Source of the DNA: Lysobacterales bacterium | GTDB lineage: Bacteria; Pseudomonadota; Gammaproteobacteria; Xanthomonadales; Rhodanobacteraceae | DNA: 64,000 nucleotides | Assembly (NCBI GenBank): GCA_021324945.1 | Contig: JAJPID010000039.1 | Location: forward strand, 40,892-104,891 | Reading direction: 5' to 3' | Shown here: positions 38,000 through 47,362 of the stretch, in pieces | Layout of the letters: each line of letters opens with the position of its first letter | Numbering within the stretch: position 1 is the stretch's first letter | Notes under the pieces: generated by a model | What the model was told of the DNA's origin: nothing | The model's database searches: none | The model's input: only the letters and a program-made list of their open reading frames with translations | Program-made: the position numbers and the translations under genes

Positions 38000-39361
38000 T
38001 TATGCCTGCGCGTGCGGACTCGAGCGTTCGGCAGGTTTGCGGCGACGACGGCGCTTGCGCGGCGGGCGTCCAGATTTTTGCGCGTGCGCTGCATCCGCCT
38101 CGCTCGCGTTCGCGGATGAAACGGATCCGTCGCCGGCCTCATCATCGCCTTCATGCGCCGCTTGCAACGCCTTGCCGCGCGGCTTGGGCGAAATCAGTAA
38201 ATCCGCATCGATGCTGCGCACCGGGATCTTCTGGCCGATGTAGGCCTCGATGTCCGGCAGCGACATGGCGTAGAGATCACACGCGAAACTGATCGCGTCG
38301 CCCTCGGCGCCGAGCCGTGCGGTGCGGCCGATGCGGTGAACGTAATCCTCGCCGTCCTGTGGCAGGTCGTAATTGAACACGTGCGAGACGTCGGGAATGT
38401 GCAGTCCGCGCGCGGCGACATCGGTCGCCACCAGTAACTGCACTTCGCCTTTCTGGAAACGCTCCAGCAATTTCTGGCGTTTTTTTTGCGGCACGTCGCC
38501 CGACAATGCGCCGACCACGTAACCGTGCCGCGACAACCGCTGCGTTACGCGTTCTGCCGCGGCCTTGGTATTGACGAAGACGATACTGCGCGTGGGATCG
38601 GTGCGTTCCAGCAGGTTCAGAAGCAACGGGATTTTTTCTTCCTTCGACGGGAAGAACACCTGCTGGCGCACGCGATCCGCGGTGACGCTTTCGGTTTCCA
38701 CCGTCAGCTTCTGCGGCTGGTTCATGTGCTCGTAGGCCAGTTCCAGCACGCGATACGAAAGCGTGGCCGAGAACAGCAGACATTGCCGCTGTTCCCGCGG
38801 CGGCAGCCGCCGCAACAGGTAACGCACATCCTTGATGAAACCGAGATCGAACATGCGGTCGGCCTCGTCGATCACGAACGCCTCGACCGCCCGGAAAGAG
38901 AACACGTGCTGCTTGTAGTAATCCAGCAATCGGCCGGGCGTGGCGATGATCACGTCGCAACCTTCCTGCAGTTGCGTGCGCTGCTTGTCGTAGTCCACGC
39001 CGCCATAGATCAGGGCCGTGCGCAGGCCCGTGTGCCGACCGATCGCGCGCGCGTCCTTGTCGATCTGGATCGCCAACTCCCGCGTCGGCGCGATGATCAG
39101 CGCGCGCGGATCGTTGTCGCGCCGCTCGGGCATCGCCGGTTGCATCAACAAGCGGTTGAACACCGCGACCAGAAACGCGCAGGTCTTGCCGGTGCCGGTT
39201 TGCGCCTGGCCCGCGACATCGCGGCCTTGCAGCGCCACCGGCAGGGTCAGCGCCTGGATCGGCGTGCAGCGCGTGAAGCCGCAATCCGCCAGGCCTTGCG
39301 CCAGCAAAGGATGCAGCTCGAACTGCTCGAAAAAGGTGTCAGTGAGGACGTGTTCGGCCAT
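38000..39361 (-). CDS. rhlB: DEAD-box ATP-dependent RNA helicase RhlB
   Basis: A 453-residue DEAD-box helicase with all motifs: a Q motif ([10 protein letters not shown]), [38 protein letters not shown] and HRIGRTAR. The C-terminal ~80 residues are acidic, then strongly basic ([13 protein letters not shown]), probably for RNA or RNase E contact. It belongs to the RhlB group, which unwinds RNA for the degradosome. It is divergent from trxA and rho, the same arrangement as in E. coli, which supports the identification. Confidence 0.93.
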   Translation of the reverse strand: MAEHVLTDTFFEQFELHPLLAQGLADCGFTRCTPIQALTLPVALQGRDVAGQAQTGTGKTCAFLVAVFNRLLMQPAMPERRDNDPRALIIAPTRELAIQIDKDARAIGRHTGLRTALIYGGVDYDKQRTQLQEGCDVIIATPGRLLDYYKQHVFSFRAVEAFVIDEADRMFDLGFIKDVRYLLRRLPPREQRQCLLFSATLSYRVLELAYEHMNQPQKLTVETESVTADRVRQQVFFPSKEEKIPLLLNLLERTDPTRSIVFVNTKAAAERVTQRLSRHGYVVGALSGDVPQKKRQKLLERFQKGEVQLLVATDVAARGLHIPDVSHVFNYDLPQDGEDYVHRIGRTARLGAEGDAISFACDLYAMSLPDIEAYIGQKIPVRSIDADLLISPKPRGKALQAAHEGDDEAGDGSVSSANASEADAAHAQKSGRPPRKRRRRRKPAERSSPHAQA

Positions 39362-39389
39362 GTTTCAGCAAAGAGCTCTCGTAAAAAGT

Positions 39390-39411
39390 GCAGCTATGGA
39401 TGGCTGCTTTT
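39390..39411. other. Weak hairpin between rhlB and trxA
   Basis: GCAGC and GCTGC are separated by eight bases and followed by TTTT. The stem is only five base pairs and it lies between divergent genes, so a terminator role is doubtful. Confidence 0.3.
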
Positions 39412-39616
39412 AGAGCTTGAAGAGCAAATGATGATTTGCGGATAGGCAGTCTGCCGTGTGTTGCGGCGATCAGGGACGACCGCAAAGGCAATGCCGCGCC
39501 CTTCTGGCGGCATAACCTCGAAAGTGTAGCCTATCCGCGGGCTCGGCGCCGGCTCTTGCAATCGGCCACCGCGGCCCCATAGTTTTGGCCTTCCCATCTT
39601 GCCGCAGGACGCCGCG

Positions 39617-39970
39617 ATGAGCGAACACGTCACCCACGTCAGCGACGACGATTTCGACGCACAGGTGCTGAAATCGGAAACCCCGGTACTGGTGGATTTC
39701 TGGGCCGAGTGGTGCGGGCCGTGCAAGGCCATCGCGCCGATGCTGGATGACATCGCTCAGTCCTATCAGGGCAAGCTGAAGATCGCCAAGATCAACACCG
39801 ACGAGAACCAGAGGACGCCGCGTGCCTACGGCATCCGCGGCATTCCGACCTTGATGATCTTCAAGGGCGGCAAAGTCGAGGCCACGCAGATCGGCGCGAT
39901 CAGCAAAGGCCAGTTGACGCAACTCATCGACAAGACCATCGGGCAAGCCGGACGCGTCGCGAGCGCGTGA
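39617..39970 (+). CDS. trxA: Thioredoxin
   Basis: A 117-residue cytoplasmic thioredoxin from ATG 39617, with AGGA seven bases upstream; the track start adds six extra codons. The active site is WAEWCGPCK and the cis-proline motif is RGIPTLMIF. It reduces disulfides in ribonucleotide reductase, methionine sulfoxide reductases and other partners using electrons from thioredoxin reductase. It lies between rhlB and rho, as in E. coli. Confidence 0.96.
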   Translation: MSEHVTHVSDDDFDAQVLKSETPVLVDFWAEWCGPCKAIAPMLDDIAQSYQGKLKIAKINTDENQRTPRAYGIRGIPTLMIFKGGKVEATQIGAISKGQLTQLIDKTIGQAGRVASA

Positions 39971-40018
39971 GCCTGCGGTGCGACGACCGCTGATCACACG
40001 AGCGACTTGCGATTCCGC

Positions 40019-40047
40019 TTGTGGTCCCCCATTTCCAATGCTAGATT
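40019..40047 (+). promoter_or_regulatory. Putative rho promoter
   Basis: TTGTGG, a 17-base spacer, then TAGATT with an upstream TG (extended -10, TGCTAGATT). The predicted start near 40054 leaves an ~130-nt rho leader. Confidence 0.5.
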
Positions 40048-40108
40048 GATCCTGCCGGCTGCGTAACGCGCCGGCTCATCGCGACAGGGACTCTGGAAAC
40101 TTCAGCAG

Positions 40109-40133
40109 CCCCGCGGGCCGAAAGGGCCCCGCG
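40109..40133 (+). promoter_or_regulatory. GC-rich hairpin in the rho leader
   Basis: CGCGGGCC and GGGCCCCGCG pair around a GAAA tetraloop with two bulged bases. It lies in the leader before rho. Rho leaders are commonly autoregulated by Rho-dependent attenuation; that role is inferred from the family, not shown here. Confidence 0.4.
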
Positions 40134-40187
40134 ATCCTTTCCCACATCCTCTTCGTTTTTTCAACGGCGCCTCAAGAGGCGGAACCC

Positions 40188-41687
40188 GTGGCCGATACTC
40201 AAAACACTCCTCCAGGCGAAGACGCGCGCGCGTCCGCCAACGAAACCCCTGTCGAAACCCCCGAACGCAGCGATACGCCGCAGGCCCGTGAAAATGGCGG
40301 CGGCCGTCCCGACCGCGGCCGTCGCCGACGCGGACGACACGATCGCGGTCCGCGCAACGACACGCGCGGCAACGGCTTGCCGCAGGACAACGGCGACGAA
40401 GGCGATGCCGGCGACCCCAATCGCCTGATCAACCTCACCGAGCTGAAGCGCAAGAACGCGCCGCAACTGCTGGCGCTGGCCGAGGAGCTCGGCATCCAGG
40501 AAGGCGTGGCCCGCGCGCGCAAACAGGACGTGATCTTCGCGATCCTGAAAGCGCACGCGCGCAGCGGCGGCGGCATCTGGGCCGAAGGCGTGCTGGAAAT
40601 CCTGCAGGATGGTTTCGGTTTCCTGCGTTCGGCCGACGAGTCGTATCTCGCCGGCCCCGACGACATCTATGTTTCGCCTTCGCAGATCCGCCGTTTCAAC
40701 CTCCGCACCGGCGATTACTTGACAGGCCACGTGCGGCACCCGAAGGACGGCGAGCGCTACTTCGCGCTGCTGCGCGTCGAGACGATCAACAACGATCCGC
40801 CGGAAGCCTCCAAGAACAAGCTGCTGTTCGAAAACCTGACGCCGTTGTTCCCGCGCAAGGCCTTCCATCTGGAGCGCGGCAACGGTTCCAGCGAAGACAT
40901 CACCGGGCGCATTCTCGATCTGATCGCACCGGTCGGCCGCGGCCAGCGCGGACTGATCGTGTCGCAGCCCAAAGCCGGCAAGACCATGATGCTGCAGAAC
41001 GTCGCGCAGGCGATCGTGCACAACCATCCCGACGTGCATCTGATCATCCTGCTGATCGACGAACGTCCGGAAGAAGTCACCGAGATGCAGCGCAGCGTCA
41101 AGGCGGAAGTGGTTTCATCCACCTTCGATGAGCCCGCCGTGCGCCACGTGCAGGTCGCTGAAATGGTGATCGAGCGCGCCAAGCGTCTGGTGGAACACAA
41201 GCGCGACGTGGTGATCCTGCTCGATTCGATCACGCGCCTCGCACGCGCCTACAACACCGTGGTGCCGTCATCCGGCAAGGTGCTGACCGGCGGCGTGGAT
41301 GCGAATGCATTGCAACGCCCGAAGCGTTTCTTCGGCGCGGCGCGCAATGTCGAGGAAGGCGGTTCGCTGACCATCCTCGCGACCGCCCTGATCGACACCG
41401 GCAGCAAGATGGACGAGGTGATCTACGAGGAATTCAAGGGCACTGGCAACATGGAAGTGCATTTGGATCGTCGCATCAGCGAGAAGCGCGTGTATCCGGC
41501 CATCAATATCAACCGTTCCGGCACCCGCCGCGAGGAACTGCTGATCGCGCCGGACCTGTTGGCCAAGATCTGGATCCTGCGCAAGTTGCTGCATCCAATG
41601 GACGAGCTCGCCGCGATGGAATTCATGCTCGACAAGATGAAGAACACCAAGACCAACGACGAGTTCTTCAATTCGATGAAGCGGTAG
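40188..41687 (+). CDS. rho: Transcription termination factor Rho
   Basis: A 499-residue hexameric RNA-dependent ATPase that ends transcription. It starts with GTG, preceded by AGAGGCGGA. After an N-terminal Arg/Gly/Asp-rich extension of about 80 residues, absent in E. coli Rho, comes the RNA-binding cold-shock-like domain ([16 protein letters not shown]). The RecA-type ATPase follows with Walker [22 protein letters not shown] and the Q/R loops ([22 protein letters not shown]). The RG-rich extension may add RNA affinity. A perfect four-copy heptamer array begins at its stop codon. Confidence 0.97.
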   Translation: MADTQNTPPGEDARASANETPVETPERSDTPQARENGGGRPDRGRRRRGRHDRGPRNDTRGNGLPQDNGDEGDAGDPNRLINLTELKRKNAPQLLALAEELGIQEGVARARKQDVIFAILKAHARSGGGIWAEGVLEILQDGFGFLRSADESYLAGPDDIYVSPSQIRRFNLRTGDYLTGHVRHPKDGERYFALLRVETINNDPPEASKNKLLFENLTPLFPRKAFHLERGNGSSEDITGRILDLIAPVGRGQRGLIVSQPKAGKTMMLQNVAQAIVHNHPDVHLIILLIDERPEEVTEMQRSVKAEVVSSTFDEPAVRHVQVAEMVIERAKRLVEHKRDVVILLDSITRLARAYNTVVPSSGKVLTGGVDANALQRPKRFFGAARNVEEGGSLTILATALIDTGSKMDEVIYEEFKGTGNMEVHLDRRISEKRVYPAININRSGTRREELLIAPDLLAKIWILRKLLHPMDELAAMEFMLDKMKNTKTNDEFFNSMKR

Positions 41688-41715
41688 CTCGGGACTCGGG
41701 ACTCGGGACTCGGGA
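41688..41715 (+). repeat. Four perfect 7-bp tandem repeats directly after rho
   Basis: CTCGGGA is repeated exactly four times, starting on the base after the rho stop codon; a fifth degenerate unit (CTCGAAG) follows. This is the cleanest example of the heptamer family in the window. Confidence 0.9.
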
Positions 41716-41736
41716 CTCGAAGAGCGTAAACAACGT

Positions 41737-41815
41737 CGTCATTCCAGACTTTTGCGCCGGGGTGATTCAGCAAGAGCGCGTTCGGGCGCAAGAAGTGAGA
41801 CGTCCGGAATGACGG
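41737..41815. repeat. Palindromic intergenic element
   Basis: CGTCATTCC at the left end and GGAATGACG at the right end are exact inverted repeats about 80 bases apart, with an inner GCGCCGGG...TTCGGGCGC pairing. The ends match the element at 26072-26173. Confidence 0.75.
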
Positions 41816-41835
41816 AACCGTTTTCCGGAGTTACG

Positions 41836-41856
41836 CTCCTCCCGTCTCCCGTTCCC
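41836..41856. repeat. Heptamer array upstream of the LOG gene
   Basis: CTCCTCC, CGTCTCC and CGTTCCC are consecutive 7-base units. Their complement, GGGAACGGGAGACGGGAG, closely matches the array translated inside aceE. Confidence 0.65.
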
Positions 41857-41864
41857 AATTTTTC

Positions 41865-42443
41865 ATGCGCATCTGCGTCTACGCCGCTTCCAGCGGGCAA
41901 ACCGATCCAGCGTATCGCGATGCGGCCTTCCGGCTGGGCGAATTGCTCGCTCAAGAGAAGTGCACGCTCGTCTACGGCGGCGGTTCAGCGGGGTCCATGG
42001 GCGCGGTGGCGGATGGCGCGCTGTCAAAAGGGGGTCAGGTCATCGGCATCCTGCCGAAGTTCATGGCCGATCTCGAATGGGGCCATCCCGGCCTGACGCA
42101 CCTCGAACTGGTTGAAGACATGCGTGAGCGTAAGCATCGGTTGCTCACGGATTCCGACGCGGTGGTCGCGCTGCCCGGCGGCTGCGGCACACTGGAAGAA
42201 CTGTTCGAGGCAATCACGCTGAAGCGGCTTGGTTTGTATTTCAAACCGATCGTGCTGTTGAACACACGCGGCTACTACGACACGCTGCAAACCTTCCTCG
42301 AGCGCATGATCGCGGAGCGTTTCATGAATCCCGAGCACGCAGCGATGTGGTCGATTGTCCCCCAGCCGGGGGACGTGCTGCCGGCGATCCGCCAAGCGCC
42401 GGCGTGGGATGCGAACGCGCGGGATTATGCCGTGGTACGTTGA
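41865..42443 (+). CDS. LOG-family protein (putative phosphoribohydrolase)
   Basis: A 192-residue member of the LOG/TIGR00730 family with the family signature PGGCGTLEE, plus an early VYAASSG and VYGGGSAGSMGAVADGAL. Characterised members hydrolyse cytokinin riboside or AMP 5'-monophosphates to release the base and ribose-5-phosphate. In bacteria the physiological substrate is often unclear. It is cytoplasmic. Its last 19 bases overlap the convergent msrC-like gene. Its promoter must lie in or before a repeat-rich 177-base gap. Confidence 0.92.
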   Translation: MRICVYAASSGQTDPAYRDAAFRLGELLAQEKCTLVYGGGSAGSMGAVADGALSKGGQVIGILPKFMADLEWGHPGLTHLELVEDMRERKHRLLTDSDAVVALPGGCGTLEELFEAITLKRLGLYFKPIVLLNTRGYYDTLQTFLERMIAERFMNPEHAAMWSIVPQPGDVLPAIRQAPAWDANARDYAVVR

Positions 42444-42928
42444 TCGACCGAGTTCATAAACACCTCGCACAACGCTTCCATCCCCGCGCGGTCTTCCCCA
42501 TCGAAGCGCGCCAGGCGCGGTGAATCGACATCCCACACGCCCAGCAGCGAGCCGTCGCGCTTGATCAGTGGCACCACGATTTCCGACTGCGAAGCGGCGT
42601 CGCAGGCGATGTGATCGGCGAATGCGTTGACGTCTCGCACTACTTGCGTCTGCCGTGACTGCGCGGCCAATCCACAGACGCCGCGCCCCATGGCGATGCG
42701 CACGCACGCCGGTTTGCCCTGGAACGGGCCGACCACCAATTCACTGCCGTCGTAAAAATAGAAGCCGCACCAGTTGAGGTCGGGCAACGCGTGCCAGACC
42801 AGTGATGCGAAATTGGCGGCATTGGCGATCAGATTGGTTTCGCCGTGCAGCAATCCGCGCGCCTGTTGCGCCAATTCGGCGTAGAGCTCCGATTTGTTGT
42901 CGGCAGTGATCGCGGCGGCGGTGAACAT
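42425..42928 (-). CDS. msrC: Free methionine-(R)-sulfoxide reductase (GAF domain)
   Basis: A 167-residue single GAF-domain protein from ATG 42928, with GGAG six bases upstream. The three catalytic cysteines of fRMsr are present at positions 75, 85 and 109 (ACVRI, GVCGL, IACDA). Their 10- and 24-residue spacing matches E. coli MsrC. It reduces free methionine-R-sulfoxide using thioredoxin. The longer track start lacks a ribosome-binding site. It overlaps the convergent LOG gene by 19 bases. Confidence 0.92.
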   Translation of the reverse strand: MFTAAAITADNKSELYAELAQQARGLLHGETNLIANAANFASLVWHALPDLNWCGFYFYDGSELVVGPFQGKPACVRIAMGRGVCGLAAQSRQTQVVRDVNAFADHIACDAASQSEIVVPLIKRDGSLLGVWDVDSPRLARFDGEDRAGMEALCEVFMNSVDQRTTA

Positions 42929-42991
42929 CGCGCGCTCCATCCATGAAACGAGCATTTTAGCGCCGCGCCACCGCTGGCATACTCTGCGGTC

Positions 42992-43171
42992 GTGCGCATA
43001 ACCGAATCCATTCGCCACGACGAAGCGGGTTTCCGCATCCGCGCCCAACAGCCGACACACTGGCCGTGGACCTCGCCCGGCCTCGCTTACGCATCGATTT
43101 CTCTGCTCTCGTTCGCGATCAGGCGGCACGAGCAGCGTCGTGTCGCCGCGTCCAGCCTCGCGCCCGCATGA
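42992..43171 (+). CDS. Small hydrophobic-segment protein coupled to bioD
   Basis: A 59-codon ORF too short for the track. It starts with GTG and encodes MRITESIRHDEAGFRIRAQQ, then a hydrophobic Trp/Pro-containing stretch (HWPWTSPGLAYASISLLSFAIRR) and a basic tail. Its stop TGA overlaps the bioD ATG (ATGA), so translation is probably coupled. A -10-like CATACT lies ~10 bases before the GTG, which would make it leaderless or nearly so. One membrane helix is plausible. Function unknown; it may simply drive bioD translation. Confidence 0.55.
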   Translation: MRITESIRHDEAGFRIRAQQPTHWPWTSPGLAYASISLLSFAIRRHEQRRVAASSLAPA

Positions 43172-43866
43172 ATGATTACCTGCGACCGGGCGTTTTCATC
43201 GCCGGCACCGACACCGGCGTCGGCAAGACGTTTGTTTCGTGCGCGCTGCTGCATGCCTTGCGCGCGGCCGGCATGCGTGCCATCGGCATGAAGCCGGTCG
43301 CCAGCGGTTGCGAGCGCACACCGCAAGGTTTGCGCAACGAGGATGCGCTCGCATTGATTGCAGCGAGCGATCCACAACCCGACTACGCGATGTGCAATCC
43401 CTACGCGTTCGAGCCGGCGATCGCACCGCACCTCGCCGCAGCGGATGCAAATAGCGACATCGATTTTTCGCGAATCGAATCGGCCTACACGCATTTGGCC
43501 ACGCGCGCCGATTGCGTGGTGGTGGAAGGTGTGGGCGGCTGGAGGGTGCCGCTCACCGATTCGCTGGAAGCCGCCGACATCCCGCGCCGCCTGAGCTTGC
43601 CAGTGATCTTGGTGGTCGGTCTGCGGCTGGGCTGTATCAACCACGCGCGGCTGTCAATGCAGGGGATCCTCGACGATGGTTGCGAACTGCTGGGCTGGAT
43701 CGGCAACGCCATCGATCCGGCGATGGAGCGACGCCAAGACAATATTGAAACCCTGCGCCGCCTGCTGCCCGAACCCTGCCTCGGCGTGCTGGGACACGGC
43801 GGCGATCCGGGTTCCGCATCCGTCAACCTGCGGGACGCCGTTCGCGCTATTCAACAACGACCATGA
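43168..43866 (+). CDS. bioD: Dethiobiotin synthetase
   Basis: A 232-residue P-loop enzyme (ATG 43168) that makes dethiobiotin from 7,8-diaminopelargonic acid, CO2 and ATP, the penultimate step of biotin synthesis. It has Walker A GTDTGVGKT, the substrate loop KPVASGC and the EGVGGWRVPL block. No other bio gene is in the window. The ATG overlaps the stop of a small upstream ORF. The longer track version is not supported. Confidence 0.95.
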   Translation: MNDYLRPGVFIAGTDTGVGKTFVSCALLHALRAAGMRAIGMKPVASGCERTPQGLRNEDALALIAASDPQPDYAMCNPYAFEPAIAPHLAAADANSDIDFSRIESAYTHLATRADCVVVEGVGGWRVPLTDSLEAADIPRRLSLPVILVVGLRLGCINHARLSMQGILDDGCELLGWIGNAIDPAMERRQDNIETLRRLLPEPCLGVLGHGGDPGSASVNLRDAVRAIQQRP

Positions 43867-43962
43867 CTTGCGGCACGGGATGGCGCACGCTGCGCATTCG
43901 CGGCATCATCTAGTCGTTTGCGCGGCACCCATCGAATCTTCTGTCGTCCGCATGGAGCACCA

Positions 43963-44310
43963 ATGAGCGCACAGCGCTATTACCTTACCGTCGACAATCT
44001 CGGCCAGGCGCGCGGTTCGGATCCCGAACTCGCCTTTCACGGATCCAGTCCGCAATCATTCGCGGATGCACTGCAATCCGCGCTGCGCACCAACGTGCTG
44101 TTCCAGCGCTGGCGCGCGCGCCAACCCGATCCGGACGAGGTCGATGAATCGCTGGCGCCGGTCGATCCGAATGCGAGCGTCACGGCGCATCAGGACGATC
44201 TGCACGCCGACGTCGAAGTCGTCACTTCGCTGCCCCATGCGATATTGCGCCATCGTTTGAATCTGTTGATCGGTCCAAGCTGGAAGCTGCGCGACGTGCG
44301 CGCAGCGTAA
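43963..44310 (+). CDS. Conserved hypothetical protein
   Basis: A 115-residue soluble protein from ATG 43963 (GGAG five bases upstream). The sequence (YYLTVDNLGQARGSDPELAFHGSSPQSFADALQSALR, then acidic DPDEVDESLAPVDPN, then VEVVTSLPHAILRHRLNLLIG) shows no motif I can name. It is acidic, with no membrane segment. It is followed after 44 bases by the dcp peptidase gene. Confidence 0.65.
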   Translation: MSAQRYYLTVDNLGQARGSDPELAFHGSSPQSFADALQSALRTNVLFQRWRARQPDPDEVDESLAPVDPNASVTAHQDDLHADVEVVTSLPHAILRHRLNLLIGPSWKLRDVRAA

Positions 44311-44354
44311 GACGTGCCTGCGCTTCTTTTTCCCTCCCGCAGAGGAATTCTCGA

Positions 44355-46559
44355 ATGTCCAACTTCCGCATCCGTCCGCTCGCGTTTGCCTGCTGCGTGC
44401 TGCTGGCAGGTTCCGCCGGTTTGAGCCCTTCCGTGGCAGCGGCCAGTCCCGCGGCGCACAAGGCCGCCGCGGCTTCGCACGCCGACATCAAGAGCAATCC
44501 GTTCTACAACGCGAGCACGCTGCCGTTCCAGGCGCCGGCGTTCGACAAGATCCACGATGCCGATTACCAGCCGGCGATCGAGGAAGGCATGCGCCAGCAG
44601 CAGGCTGAGATCGAGAAGATCGCGAACAACCCTGAGCCGCCCACCTTCGAGAACACCATCGTGGCGATGGAGAAGAGCGGGCAGATGCTCTATCGCGTGA
44701 TGAACACCTTCAGCGCAGTGGCGGGCGCCAACACCGACGATACGTTGCAGAAGGTGCAGGAAATCGAAGCACCGAAACTCGCCGCGCATCAGGATGCGAT
44801 CTATCTCAATCCGAAACTGTTCGCGCGCATACAGACGCTCTACGACAAACGCGACTCGCTGAAGCTCGATCCTGAATCGCAGCGGCTGCTGGAATGGGAT
44901 TACAAGGAATTCGTGCTCAACGGCGCGAAACTTTCCGACGCCGACAAGGCCAAGCTGAAACAGTGGAACGCGCAGGAAGCCACGCTCTCGGCGCAGTTCC
45001 AGAACAAGCTGCTGGGCGCGGCCAAGGCCGGCGCACTGGTGGTAAGCGACAAATCCAAACTGGCCGGCATGTCCGCGGAGGACGTCGATGCCGCGGCGCA
45101 GGCTGCGAAGGATCGCAAGCTCACAGGCCAGTGGGTGGTGCCGCTGCAGAACACCACGCAGCAGCCGGCGCTGACTTCGCTCACCGACCGAGACACGCGA
45201 CACGCGCTGTTCGAGGCTTCCTGGACGCGCGCGGAGAAGAACGACGCCAACGACACGCGCGCCACGATCGAGCAGATCGCCTGGATCCGCGCGCAGAAGG
45301 CCAAGCTGCTCGGCTTCGACACCTTCGCGCAATGGAAGCTGGAAGACCAGATGGCCAAGACGCCCGGCGCGGTGATGAACTTCATGGATGCGCTCGTGCC
45401 CGCCGCCACCTCGCGCGCAGAGGCCGAAGCAGCCGACATCCAGAAGGTGATCGACGCCGATCAGGCCAAGGCGCACCAGCCGACTTTCAAGCTCGAGCCG
45501 TGGGACTGGAATCTCTACGCCGAGCAGGTGCGCAAGGCCAAGTACGACCTCGATCAGGATCAGATCAAGCCGTATTTCGAATTGAACGACGTGCTGCAGA
45601 ACGGCGTGTTCTACGCCGCGAATCAGCTTTACGGGCTGACCTTCAAGGAACGCCACGACATTCCCGTGTGGCACCCGGATGTGCGCGTGTTCGAAGTGGA
45701 TGACAAGGACGGCTCGCAGGTGGGCCTGTTCTACTGCGACTACTTCAAGCGCGACAACAAGAGCGGCGGCGCGTGGATGAGCAACCTGGTCGGGCAATCG
45801 AAATTGCTCGGTACCAAACCTGTCATCTACAACGTCGCCAACTTCACCAAGCCCGCACCGGGCCAGCCCGCGCTGTTGAGTTTCGATGACGTGACCACGA
45901 TGTTCCACGAGTTCGGTCACGCGTTGAACGGCTTCTTCGCCGACACGGAATATCCCAGCCTCTCAGGCACCGTGCCGCAGCGCGACTTCGTGGAATTCCC
46001 CTCGCAGTTCAACGAACATTGGGCGCTGGACCCGAAGGTGTTCGCGCATTACGCGAAAAACTACAAGACGGGTGAGCCGATGCCGCAGGCGTTGGTGGAC
46101 AAGCTCAAGAATTCCCAGCTCTTCAACAAGGGCTACGACATGACCGAACTGCTGTCCGCCGCATTGCTCGACATGTCATGGCACACGCTGAAGGCAAGCG
46201 ATCCGAAGGTAACGGATGTGGACGCGTTCGAAGCGAAAGCCTTGAAGGACAACCACACCGATCTTTCATACGTGCCGCCGCGCTATCGCTCCAGCTATTT
46301 CCTGCACATCTGGGGCAACGGCTATGCCGCGGGCTACTATGCGTATCTATGGACGCAGATGCTAGCGGACGATGCCTTCGCTTGGTTCCAAGAACACGGC
46401 GGCCTGACCCGCGCCAACGGCGATCGCTTCCGCGAGATGGTGCTCTCGCGCGGCAATACTGAAGACCTCGCCGCGATGTACAAGGCGTGGCGCGGCCGCG
46501 ATCCCAACATCGACGCGATGAAGAAGGATCGTGGATTGGAGACCCCAAAGGGGAAATGA
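44355..46559 (+). CDS. dcp: M3-family peptidyl-dipeptidase (Dcp-like)
   Basis: A 734-residue zinc metallopeptidase of family M3. The active site HEFGHALNGFF supplies two zinc-binding His residues and the catalytic Glu. A signal peptide is visible (about 1-28), so the enzyme is periplasmic; a Ser/Lys-rich propeptide-like segment follows. Typical Dcp blocks are present (VTTMFHEFGHALN; EFPSQFNEHWALDP; YLWTQMLADDAFAWF). It removes C-terminal dipeptides from peptides. The start and length fit the periplasmic Dcp of Xanthomonadales. A hairpin follows the stop. Confidence 0.93.
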   Translation: MSNFRIRPLAFACCVLLAGSAGLSPSVAAASPAAHKAAAASHADIKSNPFYNASTLPFQAPAFDKIHDADYQPAIEEGMRQQQAEIEKIANNPEPPTFENTIVAMEKSGQMLYRVMNTFSAVAGANTDDTLQKVQEIEAPKLAAHQDAIYLNPKLFARIQTLYDKRDSLKLDPESQRLLEWDYKEFVLNGAKLSDADKAKLKQWNAQEATLSAQFQNKLLGAAKAGALVVSDKSKLAGMSAEDVDAAAQAAKDRKLTGQWVVPLQNTTQQPALTSLTDRDTRHALFEASWTRAEKNDANDTRATIEQIAWIRAQKAKLLGFDTFAQWKLEDQMAKTPGAVMNFMDALVPAATSRAEAEAADIQKVIDADQAKAHQPTFKLEPWDWNLYAEQVRKAKYDLDQDQIKPYFELNDVLQNGVFYAANQLYGLTFKERHDIPVWHPDVRVFEVDDKDGSQVGLFYCDYFKRDNKSGGAWMSNLVGQSKLLGTKPVIYNVANFTKPAPGQPALLSFDDVTTMFHEFGHALNGFFADTEYPSLSGTVPQRDFVEFPSQFNEHWALDPKVFAHYAKNYKTGEPMPQALVDKLKNSQLFNKGYDMTELLSAALLDMSWHTLKASDPKVTDVDAFEAKALKDNHTDLSYVPPRYRSSYFLHIWGNGYAAGYYAYLWTQMLADDAFAWFQEHGGLTRANGDRFREMVLSRGNTEDLAAMYKAWRGRDPNIDAMKKDRGLETPKGK

Positions 46560-46621
46560 CGAATGCAGGAGCCGGCGCGCGGCGCCGTCTCCTCCCCTCG
46601 CAGGCGATTGTTGCCAGAACA

Positions 46622-46641
46622 AGGCCCGCCTCGGCGGGCCT
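46622..46641 (+). terminator. Putative intrinsic terminator after dcp
   Basis: AGGCCCG and CGGGCCT pair around CCTCGG, followed by CATCCGTTTTC. The stem is strong, but the T-run begins seven bases later, so the termination role is moderate. Confidence 0.5.
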
Positions 46642-46665
46642 CATCCGTTTTCGATGGGATCTGCA

Positions 46666-47310
46666 ATGAACTTGCGCAGGCGTTTACTTTTCGGCCTGAT
46701 CGCCGCCGTCATTTTCGGATGCGGCGTAGGTCTGTTGCCGCTGATGTTGCCCGGCTACAACTCGATCACTCAAACCGTCAGCGAAATCGGGGAGTTCGGC
46801 TCGCCCGCCCGCCTGCCCTTCACGGCAATGCTTTGTGTCATTGCGGCCTGCATCCTGATTTTTGCATCCGCGCTGCGCGAGGTGTCGAACGGATTGGGGA
46901 GATCGAGCATCGCCGCATGGCTGACCGGATGCATGGCGATCTCCGTTGCCGGTGTGGGAATTTTCTCCTTTCCGCACCCGCTTCACAACGATTTCGGCCT
47001 GTCCGAACTCATCGGATATCAAGCTCCGTGGGTGCTTGCGTTGACATGGCGAGGGTTGCCGCAGATGCGCAGGACTGTCGCATTTTCCTGGTTGATGGCG
47101 ATCGTCGTGTGGTGCGCAATCATCGCGAACCTCGCCACGCTTGATCGCGGCGGCGCGCTGTGGCGCATGGAAGAACCCGTCTACGGGATCGTGCAGCGCC
47201 TGCTGTTCGTTTCCTGGTTCGCCTGGCTCGCGGGTACGGGCCTGCTGCTGCGACGCAACGCCCTTGCCATGGATCGCGGCGTGCGGAATCTCGGCACCGT
47301 GGGGCTGTAG
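46666..47310 (+). CDS. DUF998 family membrane protein
   Basis: A 214-residue integral membrane protein from ATG 46666; the track ORF adds 45 upstream codons over the hairpin. Six hydrophobic segments and the pattern of a short loop with an HxxH-like element (FSFPHPLHNDFGLSE) fit DUF998. The family's function is unknown; it may be related to seven-helix membrane enzymes. A long low-feature leader separates it from the next lipoprotein gene. Confidence 0.85.
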   Translation: MNLRRRLLFGLIAAVIFGCGVGLLPLMLPGYNSITQTVSEIGEFGSPARLPFTAMLCVIAACILIFASALREVSNGLGRSSIAAWLTGCMAISVAGVGIFSFPHPLHNDFGLSELIGYQAPWVLALTWRGLPQMRRTVAFSWLMAIVVWCAIIANLATLDRGGALWRMEEPVYGIVQRLLFVSWFAWLAGTGLLLRRNALAMDRGVRNLGTVGL

Positions 47311-47362
47311 AGGCGTTTTGGAGGGAGACCCGCTTCGGCGAACCTTTTTTCGACAGGGTTAT

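Noticed and set aside
44190-45920. 576-aa minus-strand ORF opposite dcp
   Set aside because: It is a mirror frame of the peptidase gene with low-complexity composition and no motif.
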